Assembly (NCBI RefSeq): GCF_000250875.1
Contig: NZ_JH604988.1
Coordinates: 72,042-85,058 of the forward strand
Direction: 5' to 3'
DNA length: 13,017 bases
DNA from: Sutterella parvirubra YIT 11816
Lineage (GTDB): Bacteria; Pseudomonadota; Gammaproteobacteria; Burkholderiales; Burkholderiaceae_F
Shown here: in pieces, positions 1-7,372 of the stretch
Position numbering within the stretch: the first letter of the stretch is position 1
How the letters are laid out: each line of letters starts with the position of its first letter
Notes under the pieces: model-generated
What the model was told of the DNA's origin: nothing
What the model saw: the letters and a program-made list of their open reading frames with translations, nothing else
The model's database searches: none
Program-made: the position numbers and the translations under genes

Positions 1-15
1 CGCATGGAGGGTATG

Positions 16-63
16 GATCGGTTCGTCGGCCGACATCGACCGACGTCGGCCGATCAACCGATC
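16..63. repeat. Large interrupted inverted repeat just past the xth stop codon; possible terminator
   Basis: Outer arms GATCGGTT (16-23) and AACCGATC (56-63) are perfectly complementary. After a two-base internal loop, a second perfect 9-base stem pairs 26-34 with 45-53, and three more pairs form at the tip after one mismatch. The repeat also contains a 10-base direct repeat, CGTCGGCCGA, at 24-33 and 44-53. It starts 7 bases beyond the end of xth on the minus strand, so a transcript from the folD-opdA-xth unit would fold it as a strong hairpin. No T-run follows on that strand, so an intrinsic terminator is not proven. mRNA 3' end protection or a protein-binding site would also fit. Confidence 0.6.
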
Positions 64-70
64 ATGGACC

Positions 71-880
71 TCATCGGAACGTCACCGTGACGGGCGCATG
101 GTCCGAGGGTTGCGGCAGCGCCCGGGGGCCTTCGACGATCGCGGCGGCCGTGACGTCGGGACGAAGCGCATCCGAGACCAGCGTGAGGTCGATGCGAAGG
201 CCCTCGTTCTTTTCATACCCGCGCGAGCGGTAGTCCCACCACGAGTAGGTCTTGGGAGCCTGGGGAAAAATCCGGTACGCGTCCGAGAATCCCAACGTCA
301 TCAGGCGCCGGAGCGCACGGCGCTCCGGCGCCGAGACGAGGAGGTTGCCGCGCCACACGGCCGGATCCCAAACGTCCGCGTCTTCGGGCGCGATGTTGAA
401 GTCGCCCGCGACGATGAGCCGCGGGGTGGTTTCGAGCATCTTTGCGACGGCGATCTGGAGGTCCGAGAGCCAGTCCATCTTGTGGAGGAACTTGCGGCTC
501 CCCGGCGCCGAGCCGTTCGGGACGTAGACGTCGACCACGCGGAAGGCTTCGCCCCCCTTGGGGCGAAGCGTCAGGGCGAGAAAGCGCCGTTGCGGATCCG
601 TCCGGCCGGGCATCTCGAGGAGCACGTCCTCGGGACGAACCTCCTCGAAGCGGTCCTTCCGGAAAAGCACCGCCACGCCGTTGTAGGCGCGCTCGCCCGT
701 GAAGCGGACGCCGTAGCCCAGACGCTCGAAGTCGGACGCGGGAAAGACCGCGTCCGTCATCTTCGTTTCCTGAAGCGCCAACACGTCCCAACCGGTCTCG
801 CGAAGGAGGTCGAGGACCTGGTCCTTGCGGACGTTGAGCGAATTGACGTTCCAGCTCGCGAGGGTGATGGGTTCGCTCAT
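71..880 (-). CDS. xth: Exodeoxyribonuclease III (AP endonuclease, xth family)
   Basis: Mg2+-dependent exonuclease/endonuclease/phosphatase-fold enzyme. The family cuts DNA 5' of abasic sites in base excision repair and removes 3' blocking groups and nucleotides from duplex DNA in the cytoplasm. The 269 residues match the usual length of about 265-270. The family's catalytic landmarks are in order: WNVNS with N11, LQETK with metal-binding E38, DVYVPNG with Y119, GDFN with D160 and N162, and the C-terminal SDHAP with D260 and H261. The start ATG is the likely one because GAGG lies 7 bases upstream and the protein opens directly into the first beta strand. That ATG overlaps the opdA stop as ATGA, so translation is probably coupled to opdA. 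It is the last gene of the folD-opdA-xth unit. It could be the xthA or the exoA-like branch; the sequence alone does not settle this. Confidence 0.95.
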   Translation of the reverse strand: MSEPITLASWNVNSLNVRKDQVLDLLRETGWDVLALQETKMTDAVFPASDFERLGYGVRFTGERAYNGVAVLFRKDRFEEVRPEDVLLEMPGRTDPQRRFLALTLRPKGGEAFRVVDVYVPNGSAPGSRKFLHKMDWLSDLQIAVAKMLETTPRLIVAGDFNIAPEDADVWDPAVWRGNLLVSAPERRALRRLMTLGFSDAYRIFPQAPKTYSWWDYRSRGYEKNEGLRIDLTLVSDALRPDVTAAAIVEGPRALPQPSDHAPVTVTFR

Positions 881-2934
881 CGGGCGGCCTCGTTGTCCGT
901 GAGCAGACCGCTCTGGCGCAGGAGCGCGTTCGGGGTCGGACGGCGGCCGCGGAAGGCGACGAAGTTCTCCATCGCGTCGCGGCTCGAACCCCGCTCCAGG
1001 ATTTCCGTGAGGAACCGGCGCCCCGTCTCGGGGTTCGTCACGCCCGTTTCTTCAAACGCCCCGTAGGCATCGGCCGAAAGGACCTCCGCCCACTTGTAGC
1101 TGTAGTAGCCGGCGGCGTAGCCGCCCGCAAAGATGTGCGAGAAGCTCTGCGGGAAGCGGTTGTAGGCGGGCGGGAAGCTCACGGCGACTTCCTGCCGCAC
1201 CGCTTCGATCGTCTTCTGCACGTCGTCCTTTTCAGGGTCGAACGACGTGTGGAGGATCATGTCGAAGAGCGCGAACTCCACCTGACGCACGCAGGCCATG
1301 CCGCTCTCGAAATTCTTCGCGGCGAGCATCTTCTCAAAAAGCTCGTCGGGCAGAGGTTCACCCGTCTCGACGTGGCGCGTGAGGCCGCGCACGACCTCGC
1401 GCTCCCAGCAGAAGGTCTCCATGAACTGGCTCGGGAGTTCGACGGCGTCCCACTCGACGCCGTTGATCCCGGAGACGGCGTGTTCGGTCTGCGCGGTGAG
1501 GATGTGGTGGAGCGTGTGGCCGAACTCGTGAAAGAGCGTCGTCACTTCGTCGTGCGTCAGGGTCGCCGGGGCGCCGTTGACGCCGGGGGCGAAGTTGCAG
1601 ACGAGGTACGCGATCGGCGTGACGAGGCCCGCCGCCGTCATCTCGCGCGAGCGGTCCGAATCCATCCAGGCGCCGGAGCGCTTTCCTTCGCGGGCGTAGA
1701 GGTCCGCATAGAATTCCGCGATCGTCTCACCATTCCGCTTCACGACGAAGAACTTCACGTCCGGGTGCCAGACGCTCGCTTCCGCTTCTTCGATCTTGAT
1801 GCCGTAGAGCGTCTCCACCAATCCGAAGAGCCCGGCGAAGACCGTGGGCTCGGTGAAGTAGCGCTTCACCTCGGCGTCCGAATAGCTGTAGCGCGCTTCG
1901 CGGAGCTTTTCCGACGCCCACGCCTGGTCCCAGGCGCAGAGCTCCGCGAGCCCCAATTCATCCTTCGCGAAGGCGCGCAGTTCCGCCATGTCGCGCTCGG
2001 CCGCGGGCTTCGCGTGCTTGGCGAGGTCGCGCAGGAACGCGAGCACCTCGTCGCCCGAGCTTGCCATCTTGACGGCGAGCGAGAGCTCCCCGTAGTTGGG
2101 GAAGCCGAGAAGCTTCGCTTCCTCCGAACGGAGCTCGAGAATTTCGCGGATCAACGGCGTGTTGTCGAACTTCCCGCCGTCGAACTCGGCCGCACGGGTC
2201 GAAAACGCCTTGTAGACCGTCTCGCGGAGGTCGCGGTCTTCGCAGTACTTCATGAGCGGCAGATACGAGGGGTACTGCAGCGTGATGCGGTAGCCGTCTT
2301 TCCCGGCGCTCTGCGCGCTCGCGCGGTAGAGCGCCAGCGTGTCCTCGGGAATCCCCTTCAGGCGCCCGGCGTCCGGGAGCACGAGCTCGTACGCGTTCGT
2401 CGCGTCCAGAAGGTTTTCGCTGAACTTCTGCGAGAGCATCGAGAGCTTCTCGCCGATCGCCTTCACACGGGCGCGGGGTTCTTCGGGAAGTTCGGCGCCC
2501 GAGAGGCGGAAGTCGCGGATTTCGCGCTCCAGAATGCGCTGACGCACGGGCGGGAGCGACGCGAAGGCGTCGCTCTCACGGATCGCCTTGTACTTCGCAA
2601 AGAGCGCTTCGTTTTGCGAGAGCCGCAGGAAGAGTTCGGTGACGACGGGAAGCCCCGCGTTGTAGGCATCGCGAAGCTCCGGCGTGTCGACGACGCTCTG
2701 GAGGTGCCCCACCGCGCCCCAGGCGCGGCCGAGGTGTCCCACGGCGGCGTCGAGCGGCGCCACGACCGCTTCCCAAGTGGCGGGCGTCGCGGGGTCGGTG
2801 GCGTGGTTCAGGACTTCTTCGAGCGCCTTCGTCCAGTGCTCGACGGCGGGCGCGACGTGTTCGGGGCGGAGAGCCGCGTAGTCGATGCGGCCGTCCAAGT
2901 GCAGAAGCGGATTGAAGTCGGTCTTCTCAGTCAT
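877..2934 (-). CDS. prlC: Oligopeptidase A, M3-family zinc metallopeptidase
   Basis: Cytoplasmic zinc peptidase that degrades short peptides, including, in E. coli, cleaved signal peptides (OpdA/PrlC). The 685 residues are close to the 680 of the E. coli enzyme. The zinc site is visible as HEFGH at 469-473, with the third ligand E499 in DAVELPSQ, at the spacing of bacterial OpdA. The C-terminal substrate-binding motif HIFAGGYAAGYYSYKW is also intact. The N-terminal half is helical, as expected for the channel-lining domain. I chose the ATG at 2934 because MTEKTDFNPLL aligns with the normal family start. An in-frame TTG at 2964 would add 10 residues. Neither start has a good ribosome binding site, so this gene may depend on translation from folD, which ends 39 bases upstream. 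Its stop overlaps the start of xth by 4 bases. Confidence 0.94.
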   Translation of the reverse strand: MTEKTDFNPLLHLDGRIDYAALRPEHVAPAVEHWTKALEEVLNHATDPATPATWEAVVAPLDAAVGHLGRAWGAVGHLQSVVDTPELRDAYNAGLPVVTELFLRLSQNEALFAKYKAIRESDAFASLPPVRQRILEREIRDFRLSGAELPEEPRARVKAIGEKLSMLSQKFSENLLDATNAYELVLPDAGRLKGIPEDTLALYRASAQSAGKDGYRITLQYPSYLPLMKYCEDRDLRETVYKAFSTRAAEFDGGKFDNTPLIREILELRSEEAKLLGFPNYGELSLAVKMASSGDEVLAFLRDLAKHAKPAAERDMAELRAFAKDELGLAELCAWDQAWASEKLREARYSYSDAEVKRYFTEPTVFAGLFGLVETLYGIKIEEAEASVWHPDVKFFVVKRNGETIAEFYADLYAREGKRSGAWMDSDRSREMTAAGLVTPIAYLVCNFAPGVNGAPATLTHDEVTTLFHEFGHTLHHILTAQTEHAVSGINGVEWDAVELPSQFMETFCWEREVVRGLTRHVETGEPLPDELFEKMLAAKNFESGMACVRQVEFALFDMILHTSFDPEKDDVQKTIEAVRQEVAVSFPPAYNRFPQSFSHIFAGGYAAGYYSYKWAEVLSADAYGAFEETGVTNPETGRRFLTEILERGSSRDAMENFVAFRGRRPTPNALLRQSGLLTDNEAAR

Positions 2935-2973
2935 GATTCTGTCGTTCGGGGTGTTCGTTCTCAAGGGGGTGCT

Positions 2974-3819
2974 TTACTTGGCGCCAAGGCGCATTTCCGC
3001 CGAGCGCACCGTGTTGACGAGGAGCATCGCGATCGTCATCGGGCCGACGCCGCCGGGAACGGGCGTCAACCACCCGGCCGCGTCCCGGACGTCGTCCGCG
3101 ACGTCGCCGCAGAGCCGGCCGTCGGGGCGGCGGTTCATGCCGACGTCGATCACGACGGCGCCGGGCTTCACCATGTCGGCGGTGACGAGGTCGGCGCGGC
3201 CCGCGGCCGCGACGATCACGTCGGCGGCAAGCGCAAGTTCCTTCGTGTTGGGCGTGCGGCTGTGCGCGACCGTGACGGTCGCGTCCTTTTCGAGAAGCAT
3301 CATCGCCATGGGCTTCCCGACGATGTTGGAGCGCCCGATGACGAGCGCGTGCTTGCCGCGGAGCTCATACCCAATGGATTCCAGCATCTCCATCACGCCC
3401 GACGGGGTGCAGGGGCGAAAGCCCTCGCGCCCCGTCATGAGGGCGCCGGCGCTCCCTACGTGGAAGCCGTCGACGTCCTTCTCCAACGCTACGGTTTCGA
3501 TGACGCGCTGAGCGTCAATGCCGCGGGGGAGCGGAAGCTGCACGAGGATGCCGTCAACCGTCGGGTCCTCGTTCCATGCGCGGACCTGGCGGATCACGTC
3601 CTCTTCCGTGGCGGTCTCGGGAAGATGCACGGAGCGGGATTCGATCCCGGTGCGCTCACACGCGAGCACCTTGTTGCGGACGTAGACGCGGCTCGCCGGG
3701 TCTTCGCCCACGAGCAGAACGGCGAGGACGGGTTTGCGGGGGAGCGCACGGATGCGCTCGGCGAGCTTCGCTTCCATGCTGCGGGCAAGGGCCTTGCCGT
3801 CGATCAGTTGTGCGGTCAT
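2974..3819 (-). CDS. folD: FolD: methylenetetrahydrofolate dehydrogenase / methenyltetrahydrofolate cyclohydrolase
   Basis: Bifunctional cytoplasmic enzyme that oxidises 5,10-methylene-THF to methenyl-THF, usually with NADP+, and hydrolyses that to 10-formyl-THF for purine and formyl-methionine synthesis. The protein has 281 residues, the usual size. Motifs present are SRVYVRNK with catalytic Y46 and K50, DGILVQLPLP (89-98), the dinucleotide-binding GRSNIVGKP (162-170), and PVPGGVGPMT (253-262). The open frame extends 21 codons further upstream, but the ATG at 3819 matches the family start (MTAQLIDGKALA) and has GGGAACGG a short distance upstream. It is the first gene of a probable operon with opdA and xth. 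Confidence 0.96.
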   Translation of the reverse strand: MTAQLIDGKALARSMEAKLAERIRALPRKPVLAVLLVGEDPASRVYVRNKVLACERTGIESRSVHLPETATEEDVIRQVRAWNEDPTVDGILVQLPLPRGIDAQRVIETVALEKDVDGFHVGSAGALMTGREGFRPCTPSGVMEMLESIGYELRGKHALVIGRSNIVGKPMAMMLLEKDATVTVAHSRTPNTKELALAADVIVAAAGRADLVTADMVKPGAVVIDVGMNRRPDGRLCGDVADDVRDAAGWLTPVPGGVGPMTIAMLLVNTVRSAEMRLGAK

Positions 3820-3855
3820 GTGGAGCCGTTCCCATTGAATGTTGTGGTGAAGCGG

Positions 3856-3882
3856 ATTGTCGCACAGGGTGCGGAAGCCCAA
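3856..3882 (-). promoter_or_regulatory. Candidate promoter for folD-opdA-xth
   Basis: On the minus strand a GACAAT hexamer (3861-3856) is preceded by TGC, giving an extended -10-like element. TTGGGC (3882-3877) lies 15 bases upstream as a poor -35 match. A start about 7 bases downstream would give a leader of about 30 bases before folD. The spacing is short and the match weak, so this is only the best candidate in the gap. Confidence 0.3.
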
Positions 3883-3885
3883 CGC

Positions 3886-3902
3886 GGCCGCCGCGGGCGG
3901 CC
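3886..3902. repeat. GC-rich perfect hairpin upstream of folD
   Basis: GGCCGCC (3886-3892) and GGCGGCC (3896-3902) are a perfect 7-base inverted repeat with a 3-base GCG loop. It has no T-run on either strand. It sits immediately upstream of the candidate folD -35 element and could be a protein site, or a leader structure if transcription starts further upstream. Confidence 0.45.
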
Positions 3903-3922
3903 TTGCAACAATTCACGTGGGT

Positions 3923-3945
3923 GTGACGGGCGCCTCTTCCGTCAC
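3923..3945. repeat. Inverted repeat GTGACGG-N9-CCGTCAC in the folD / response-regulator gap
   Basis: Perfect 7-base arms at 3923-3929 and 3939-3945 enclose a 9-base spacer. It lies 24 bases beyond the terminator-like hairpin of the response-regulator gene, in the direction of minus-strand transcription. It could be a second, back-up terminator stem or an operator for folD. No T-run follows on the minus strand. Confidence 0.4.
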
Positions 3946-3969
3946 CCTTTAGGAGCGCACGAACGGAAA

Positions 3970-3998
3970 CCGCCCGGAACCTTGAGGATTCCGGGCGG
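3970..3998 (-). terminator. Probable intrinsic terminator of the two-component operon
   Basis: A perfect 10-base stem, CCGCCCGGAA (3970-3979) and TTCCGGGCGG (3989-3998), has a 9-base loop and lies 28 bases past the response-regulator stop. On the minus strand the stem is followed by GTTTCCGTTCG, a short T-containing tract. This separates the kinase/regulator transcript from folD. Confidence 0.75.
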
Positions 3999-4026
3999 GC
4001 GAAGAGGAACGCGGGAAAGAGCCGGT

Positions 4027-4806
4027 TTAGCTGTGCGGGGTCGTCAGGATCCCGGTGTCGAGACGCGCGTTGTGGTCTTCGTTTTCCGCGGTGTGCGGGA
4101 GCCCCGTCTGCGCGGTGTGGCTCGGAAGCGAAGCGATCGCTTCAGCGAGCGTCGAGCTGATCGACGGGAAGAGTTCGGACTTCACGACGACCCGCATCAG
4201 GTCGGCGACGGTGCCCGAACCCGTCTTGTCCATGATCGAGGCGCGGTGCGCTTCGACGGTCTTGATGCTGATGCCGAGGTCGTCGGCGATCTGCTTGTTG
4301 AGGCGGCCGTTGACGATGCGGTCCAACACCTGCTGTTCGCGCGGCGTGAGCTTTTCGATCAGGGCGCGGTTCTGCTGAAGCACCAGACGGCGGCGGCGCG
4401 TTTCGCGCGCACGCGTCAGCATGCGGCTCACGAGGTCCTTGACCTGCTGCTGCTTGAAGGGCTTCTGGATGAAGTCGACGGCGCCGCGCTTGAAGGCTTC
4501 GACGGCCTGCGGCACGTCGCCGTGGCCGGTGATGAAGATGAAGGGCGCGTCGACGCGGCGCTTCAGGAGGTGCTCCTGCACGTCCGCACCGGACATCCCG
4601 GGCATGCGCAGGTCGCAGAGAATGACCGAAGGGACGTTCTCGTTGAACTGGGCGATGAAGGTCTCACCGCTTTCGTAGTCTTCCACACGGTAGTCGTTCG
4701 CCTCCAGCAACCACTTGAGCGAATCGCGGACGTCGCAGTCATCGTCCACGATGTAGACGATGCCGGGAACGTCCGGGGCTTCAGCGGCGAATTCGTAAGG
4801 CAACAT
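4027..4806 (-). CDS. FixJ/TtrR-type response regulator (receiver plus LuxR helix-turn-helix)
   Basis: DNA-binding response regulator, partner of the histidine kinase encoded 46 bases upstream. In the 259-residue protein the receiver domain covers about 16-130, with acidic pocket D21 and D22, phospho-acceptor D65 in CDLRMPGMSG, switch residue T93 in FITGHGDV, and K115 in IQKPF. A basic linker (about 131-150) leads to a LuxR-type helix-turn-helix at about 152-210 (LTPREQQVL, NKQIADDLGIS, KTVEAHRASIM). The start at 4806 is supported by GAGGAG 10 bases upstream. The open frame continues upstream, but only inside the kinase gene in another frame. The last 45 or so residues form a Ser/Thr/His-rich tail beyond the HTH, making the protein longer than typical FixJ (about 205). 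Targets are unknown. It ends before the hairpin terminator at 3998-3970. Confidence 0.93.
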   Translation of the reverse strand: MLPYEFAAEAPDVPGIVYIVDDDCDVRDSLKWLLEANDYRVEDYESGETFIAQFNENVPSVILCDLRMPGMSGADVQEHLLKRRVDAPFIFITGHGDVPQAVEAFKRGAVDFIQKPFKQQQVKDLVSRMLTRARETRRRRLVLQQNRALIEKLTPREQQVLDRIVNGRLNKQIADDLGISIKTVEAHRASIMDKTGSGTVADLMRVVVKSELFPSISSTLAEAIASLPSHTAQTGLPHTAENEDHNARLDTGILTTPHS

Positions 4807-4852
4807 GGTGTGCGTTCTCCTCGGTTGAATGAATGTGGTCCTTGGAATGGCG

Positions 4853-7252
4853 TCAAAGATCGGCCTCGGACGACGTCGTCGCCTCGGGTGCGGTGGGCAC
4901 GGTGAAGACGAAGGTGGCGCCGCCACCGGGGGTGTCTTCGACGGAGAGGCGCCCGCCGTGCAGCTCGACGATGGAGCGGCAGATGTTGAGCCCCATGCCC
5001 ATGCCCTCGGTCTTCGTCGTGTAGAAGGCGTCGAAAAGCCTTTCTTTTTCTTCGTCGGAGATGCCGGGTCCGTGATCTTCCACCTCAAAGCGTAGCACGT
5101 TTGCTTGTTCATTCCGAAGATTTCGGACGCGAACCGTGATCGTGCGGTCGGCGCTGGCGTGCGCGGCCTCCATGCCGTTTTTGACGAGGTTCAAAAGGAG
5201 CTGCTCCAAAAGGACGGCGTCGGCGCGCATGACGGGAAGGTCCTCCGGAACGTCGAGACGGATCTCGGCGCCGTACTTCCTCGCTTGAATGACGGCCAAT
5301 TCCATCGTTTCGTGAATGACGGTCGTGACGTCGACTTCTTCGAGGTGGGGGTCGGTCTTCTTCGCGAACCCGCGGATCCTTTGGATGATCTTCCCGCAGC
5401 GGAGCGCCTGGTTTTCGATCTTTTTGAAGGCGGTGAGCGCACGCTCGTTCGTGAGCGTACCGTTTTCCATCATGGTGGACGCCCCGCCCGCGTAGTTCGA
5501 AATCGCGGCGAGCGGCTGATTGAGTTCGTGCGCGAGGGAGCTCGCCATCTCGCCCATCGTGACGAGGCGCTGCGTCGACTCGGCGCGGCGAAGCTGCGCT
5601 TCACGCGCGATTTCGAGTTCGCGGCGGTCGGTGATGTCGGTGGCGATCAGCATGAGGACGGCTTCGCCCGAGGCCCAGCTGAGCTGCTGCGAGCGCACTT
5701 CGAACCAGCGGCCCGTCGGCTCGTCGTAGACGCCTTCGCGGTGCTGCGACGCGGGAAGCTTCGCTTCGCCTTCCAAAAGCCGGACGGCGCCTTCCGTCTT
5801 GTTTCCGAAGAGGCGCTCGTACGAGCGGTTCGCAAAGAGCACCTGCGTGCGGTCGTTCGAGAGCACCGCAATCGCGGAATACATCGACTGCACGACGCGG
5901 ATGAAGCGCTCGTTCGCGGCCTGCATCTGCTCGCGGGCGCGCACCTGCGCGGTGACGTCGTAGAGCGCGCCGATGAAGCCCAGACGCCGCCCCTTTTCGT
6001 CGCAAAGGGGCGAGAGGCGCATTTCGGCGTGGAAGCGTTCGCCGGACTTCCTCTTCGCGGTGAAGGTGATGGGTTCGGTCGCCTGCGCGATGAGGCGGGG
6101 TTCCGTGAAGCGCTCCTCCATCTCTTCGGTCCAGTAGGTGTAGGGCGGCCGCTGATTGATGAGTTCTTCGGCGCTCCAGCCCATGATCCTCTGGAAGGTT
6201 TCGTTCACGTAGAGGATGCGCCCGTTCGCGTCCGTCACGCGAAGACCCACGATCGCGGATTCCGACATCGTGCGGCGAAGCGAGTATTCGGCGAGGAGCT
6301 GCCGGTGCGAGCGGTGCTGACGGCGCTGGTAGTGAAAGATCATCCCGATCGAGAAGGCGAGCATGACGAGAAGCCCCGCGACCGCGAGAAGCGGCAGGCG
6401 GTTCGTCGTGAAGAGCGCGTGCTCGTAGGAGGTCGAGCGAAGCGCCGTGCGCACGCTCGAAGCCTTCCCCAAAAAGGTGATTGGGGCTTCGTAGACGATC
6501 GCGGAGCCGGGCGTCCGGTTGGCGGCGTCCGTCGTCTCGGGAAGGATCGGTCGGCCGTCCGCGATGAATTCGAAGTGGTAGTGCTCGGAGGTGGAGTAGC
6601 GGATGATTTCGTTCAGAAGCCGCATGAGGTCGACGCGGGCGACCAAGGCCTGCTGGGGATCCGGCGTCGGGACGATCAGGTCCGCAAAGACGAGGTTCGT
6701 GTCGGGGAGCGTGTAGAGGCGCGTGATCGCCGAAGCGTCGTTCGCGATCACGTTCTGAACCGGAGAAATTGTCCGTTCAGGCAGCTTGGCGCCGGTTTCA
6801 TACCGGCGCTTCGCGGGAGGGATGTTCGAGCCCCAGCTCTGGAGCACCGTACCGTCCTTACCGACCAACGTGATTTCGGACACCTCCCGGCGCTCGTCCA
6901 TGAGCGTGTAGGCGGAAAGTTCCGCACTCGCCAGAGGGTGGCCGAGTTTGCCTGTGAGGGAGAGCCGCATGCTCGTCTTCTGGAGAATCTCCGCGGTGCC
7001 CAAAAGACGCGACTCAAGAGACGAGACGATGAGGTCCGCGGACTGCCGGAGACGAATCTCTTCCGCACGGCGGTCGGCGTCGATCACGATCATCGCGACC
7101 CCCACCATGCAGGCCGCAAAGAGCACGAGCGCCGCCCAACTCGCCCAAAGACCGCGCTGCGTGAGGTTCGGCGCGTGGTCTCGGGAATTGAGGCGTTGGA
7201 AGGTGTCGGCGATCGACGGATCGTCGTAGTCGTGGGCGGTCGGGGTCTTCAT
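4853..7252 (-). CDS. Membrane sensor histidine kinase with periplasmic domain and two PAS domains
   Basis: The family autophosphorylates on histidine and passes phosphate to its response regulator, here almost certainly the gene just downstream. The 799 residues run as follows: cytoplasmic N-terminus; transmembrane segment about 36-58; periplasmic sensor region of about 225 residues; second transmembrane segment about 286-308; PAS about 330-435; PAS about 448-542; HisKA with H575 in AHELNQPLAAISNYAGG; ATPase domain with N-box LLNLVKNGMEA (about 687-697), G1 DHGPGIS (726-732), F-box LFDAFYTTK and G2 GMGMGLNI (750-757). The HisKA and ATPase parts resemble the FixL/TtrS/DctB group. I see no obvious haem or cysteine ligands in the PAS domains. 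The start is uncertain: ATG 7252 has no clear ribosome site, whereas a GTG at 7321 has GAGG 10 bases upstream and would add 23 residues. The signal is unknown. Confidence 0.92.
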   Translation of the reverse strand: MKTPTAHDYDDPSIADTFQRLNSRDHAPNLTQRGLWASWAALVLFAACMVGVAMIVIDADRRAEEIRLRQSADLIVSSLESRLLGTAEILQKTSMRLSLTGKLGHPLASAELSAYTLMDERREVSEITLVGKDGTVLQSWGSNIPPAKRRYETGAKLPERTISPVQNVIANDASAITRLYTLPDTNLVFADLIVPTPDPQQALVARVDLMRLLNEIIRYSTSEHYHFEFIADGRPILPETTDAANRTPGSAIVYEAPITFLGKASSVRTALRSTSYEHALFTTNRLPLLAVAGLLVMLAFSIGMIFHYQRRQHRSHRQLLAEYSLRRTMSESAIVGLRVTDANGRILYVNETFQRIMGWSAEELINQRPPYTYWTEEMEERFTEPRLIAQATEPITFTAKRKSGERFHAEMRLSPLCDEKGRRLGFIGALYDVTAQVRAREQMQAANERFIRVVQSMYSAIAVLSNDRTQVLFANRSYERLFGNKTEGAVRLLEGEAKLPASQHREGVYDEPTGRWFEVRSQQLSWASGEAVLMLIATDITDRRELEIAREAQLRRAESTQRLVTMGEMASSLAHELNQPLAAISNYAGGASTMMENGTLTNERALTAFKKIENQALRCGKIIQRIRGFAKKTDPHLEEVDVTTVIHETMELAVIQARKYGAEIRLDVPEDLPVMRADAVLLEQLLLNLVKNGMEAAHASADRTITVRVRNLRNEQANVLRFEVEDHGPGISDEEKERLFDAFYTTKTEGMGMGLNICRSIVELHGGRLSVEDTPGGGATFVFTVPTAPEATTSSEADL

Positions 7253-7292
7253 GCGTTTTGAAGAGAGGAAAAGAGTGCTTTCAAGCTCAGAG

Positions 7293-7298
7293 ATTCTA
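7293..7298 (-). promoter_or_regulatory. Candidate -10 element for the histidine kinase gene
   Basis: The minus-strand hexamer TAGAAT matches the sigma-70 -10 consensus at five of six positions and lies 40 bases before the ATG at 7252. No convincing -35 is found at 16-18 bases. If this promoter is real, translation from the GTG at 7321 is ruled out, because the transcript would begin downstream of it. Confidence 0.35.
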
Positions 7299-7321
7299 AC
7301 GAGTACGGTCGGCGAACCCAC

Positions 7322-7327
7322 TAAAAT
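7322..7327 (+). promoter_or_regulatory. Candidate -10 element for rpiA
   Basis: TAAAAT on the plus strand matches five of six -10 positions and would give a leader of about 40 bases to rpiA. The -35 region is poor. With the TAGAAT on the other strand, it makes the 120-base gap a divergent promoter region shared by the kinase gene and rpiA. Confidence 0.35.
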
Positions 7328-7362
7328 GCGGCCTCAAAGATTCCCTTTCCCCCGATCCCGAT

Positions 7363-7366
7363 GGAG
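7363..7366 (+). promoter_or_regulatory. Ribosome binding site that decides the rpiA start
   Basis: GGAG lies 6 bases before the ATG at 7373. It overlaps the in-frame ATG at 7361, which has no comparable upstream site. The downstream ATG is therefore preferred. Confidence 0.7.
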
Positions 7367-7372
7367 TCCCTT

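Noticed and set aside
1..70. Possible CRISPR-like repeat from the two CGTCGGCCGA copies
   Set aside because: Only two 10-base copies 20 bases apart, and they fall within one hairpin; there is no array.
1135..4905. Very long plus-strand open frame (1256 codons) opposite opdA, folD and the response regulator
   Set aside because: It is an antisense shadow: it reads through three well-supported minus-strand genes and their gaps, and is rich in Arg, Val, His and Asp with no recognisable domain, as GC-rich antisense frames usually are.
4807..5112. N-terminal extension of the response regulator reading into the kinase gene
   Set aside because: The extension is Pro/Arg/Ser-rich and overlaps the kinase C-terminus in another frame. 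A good ribosome site supports the start at 4806.
5105..7261. 718-codon plus-strand open frame opposite the histidine kinase
   Set aside because: The minus-strand kinase has every expected catalytic motif. The opposite frame has antisense-type composition and no motif.
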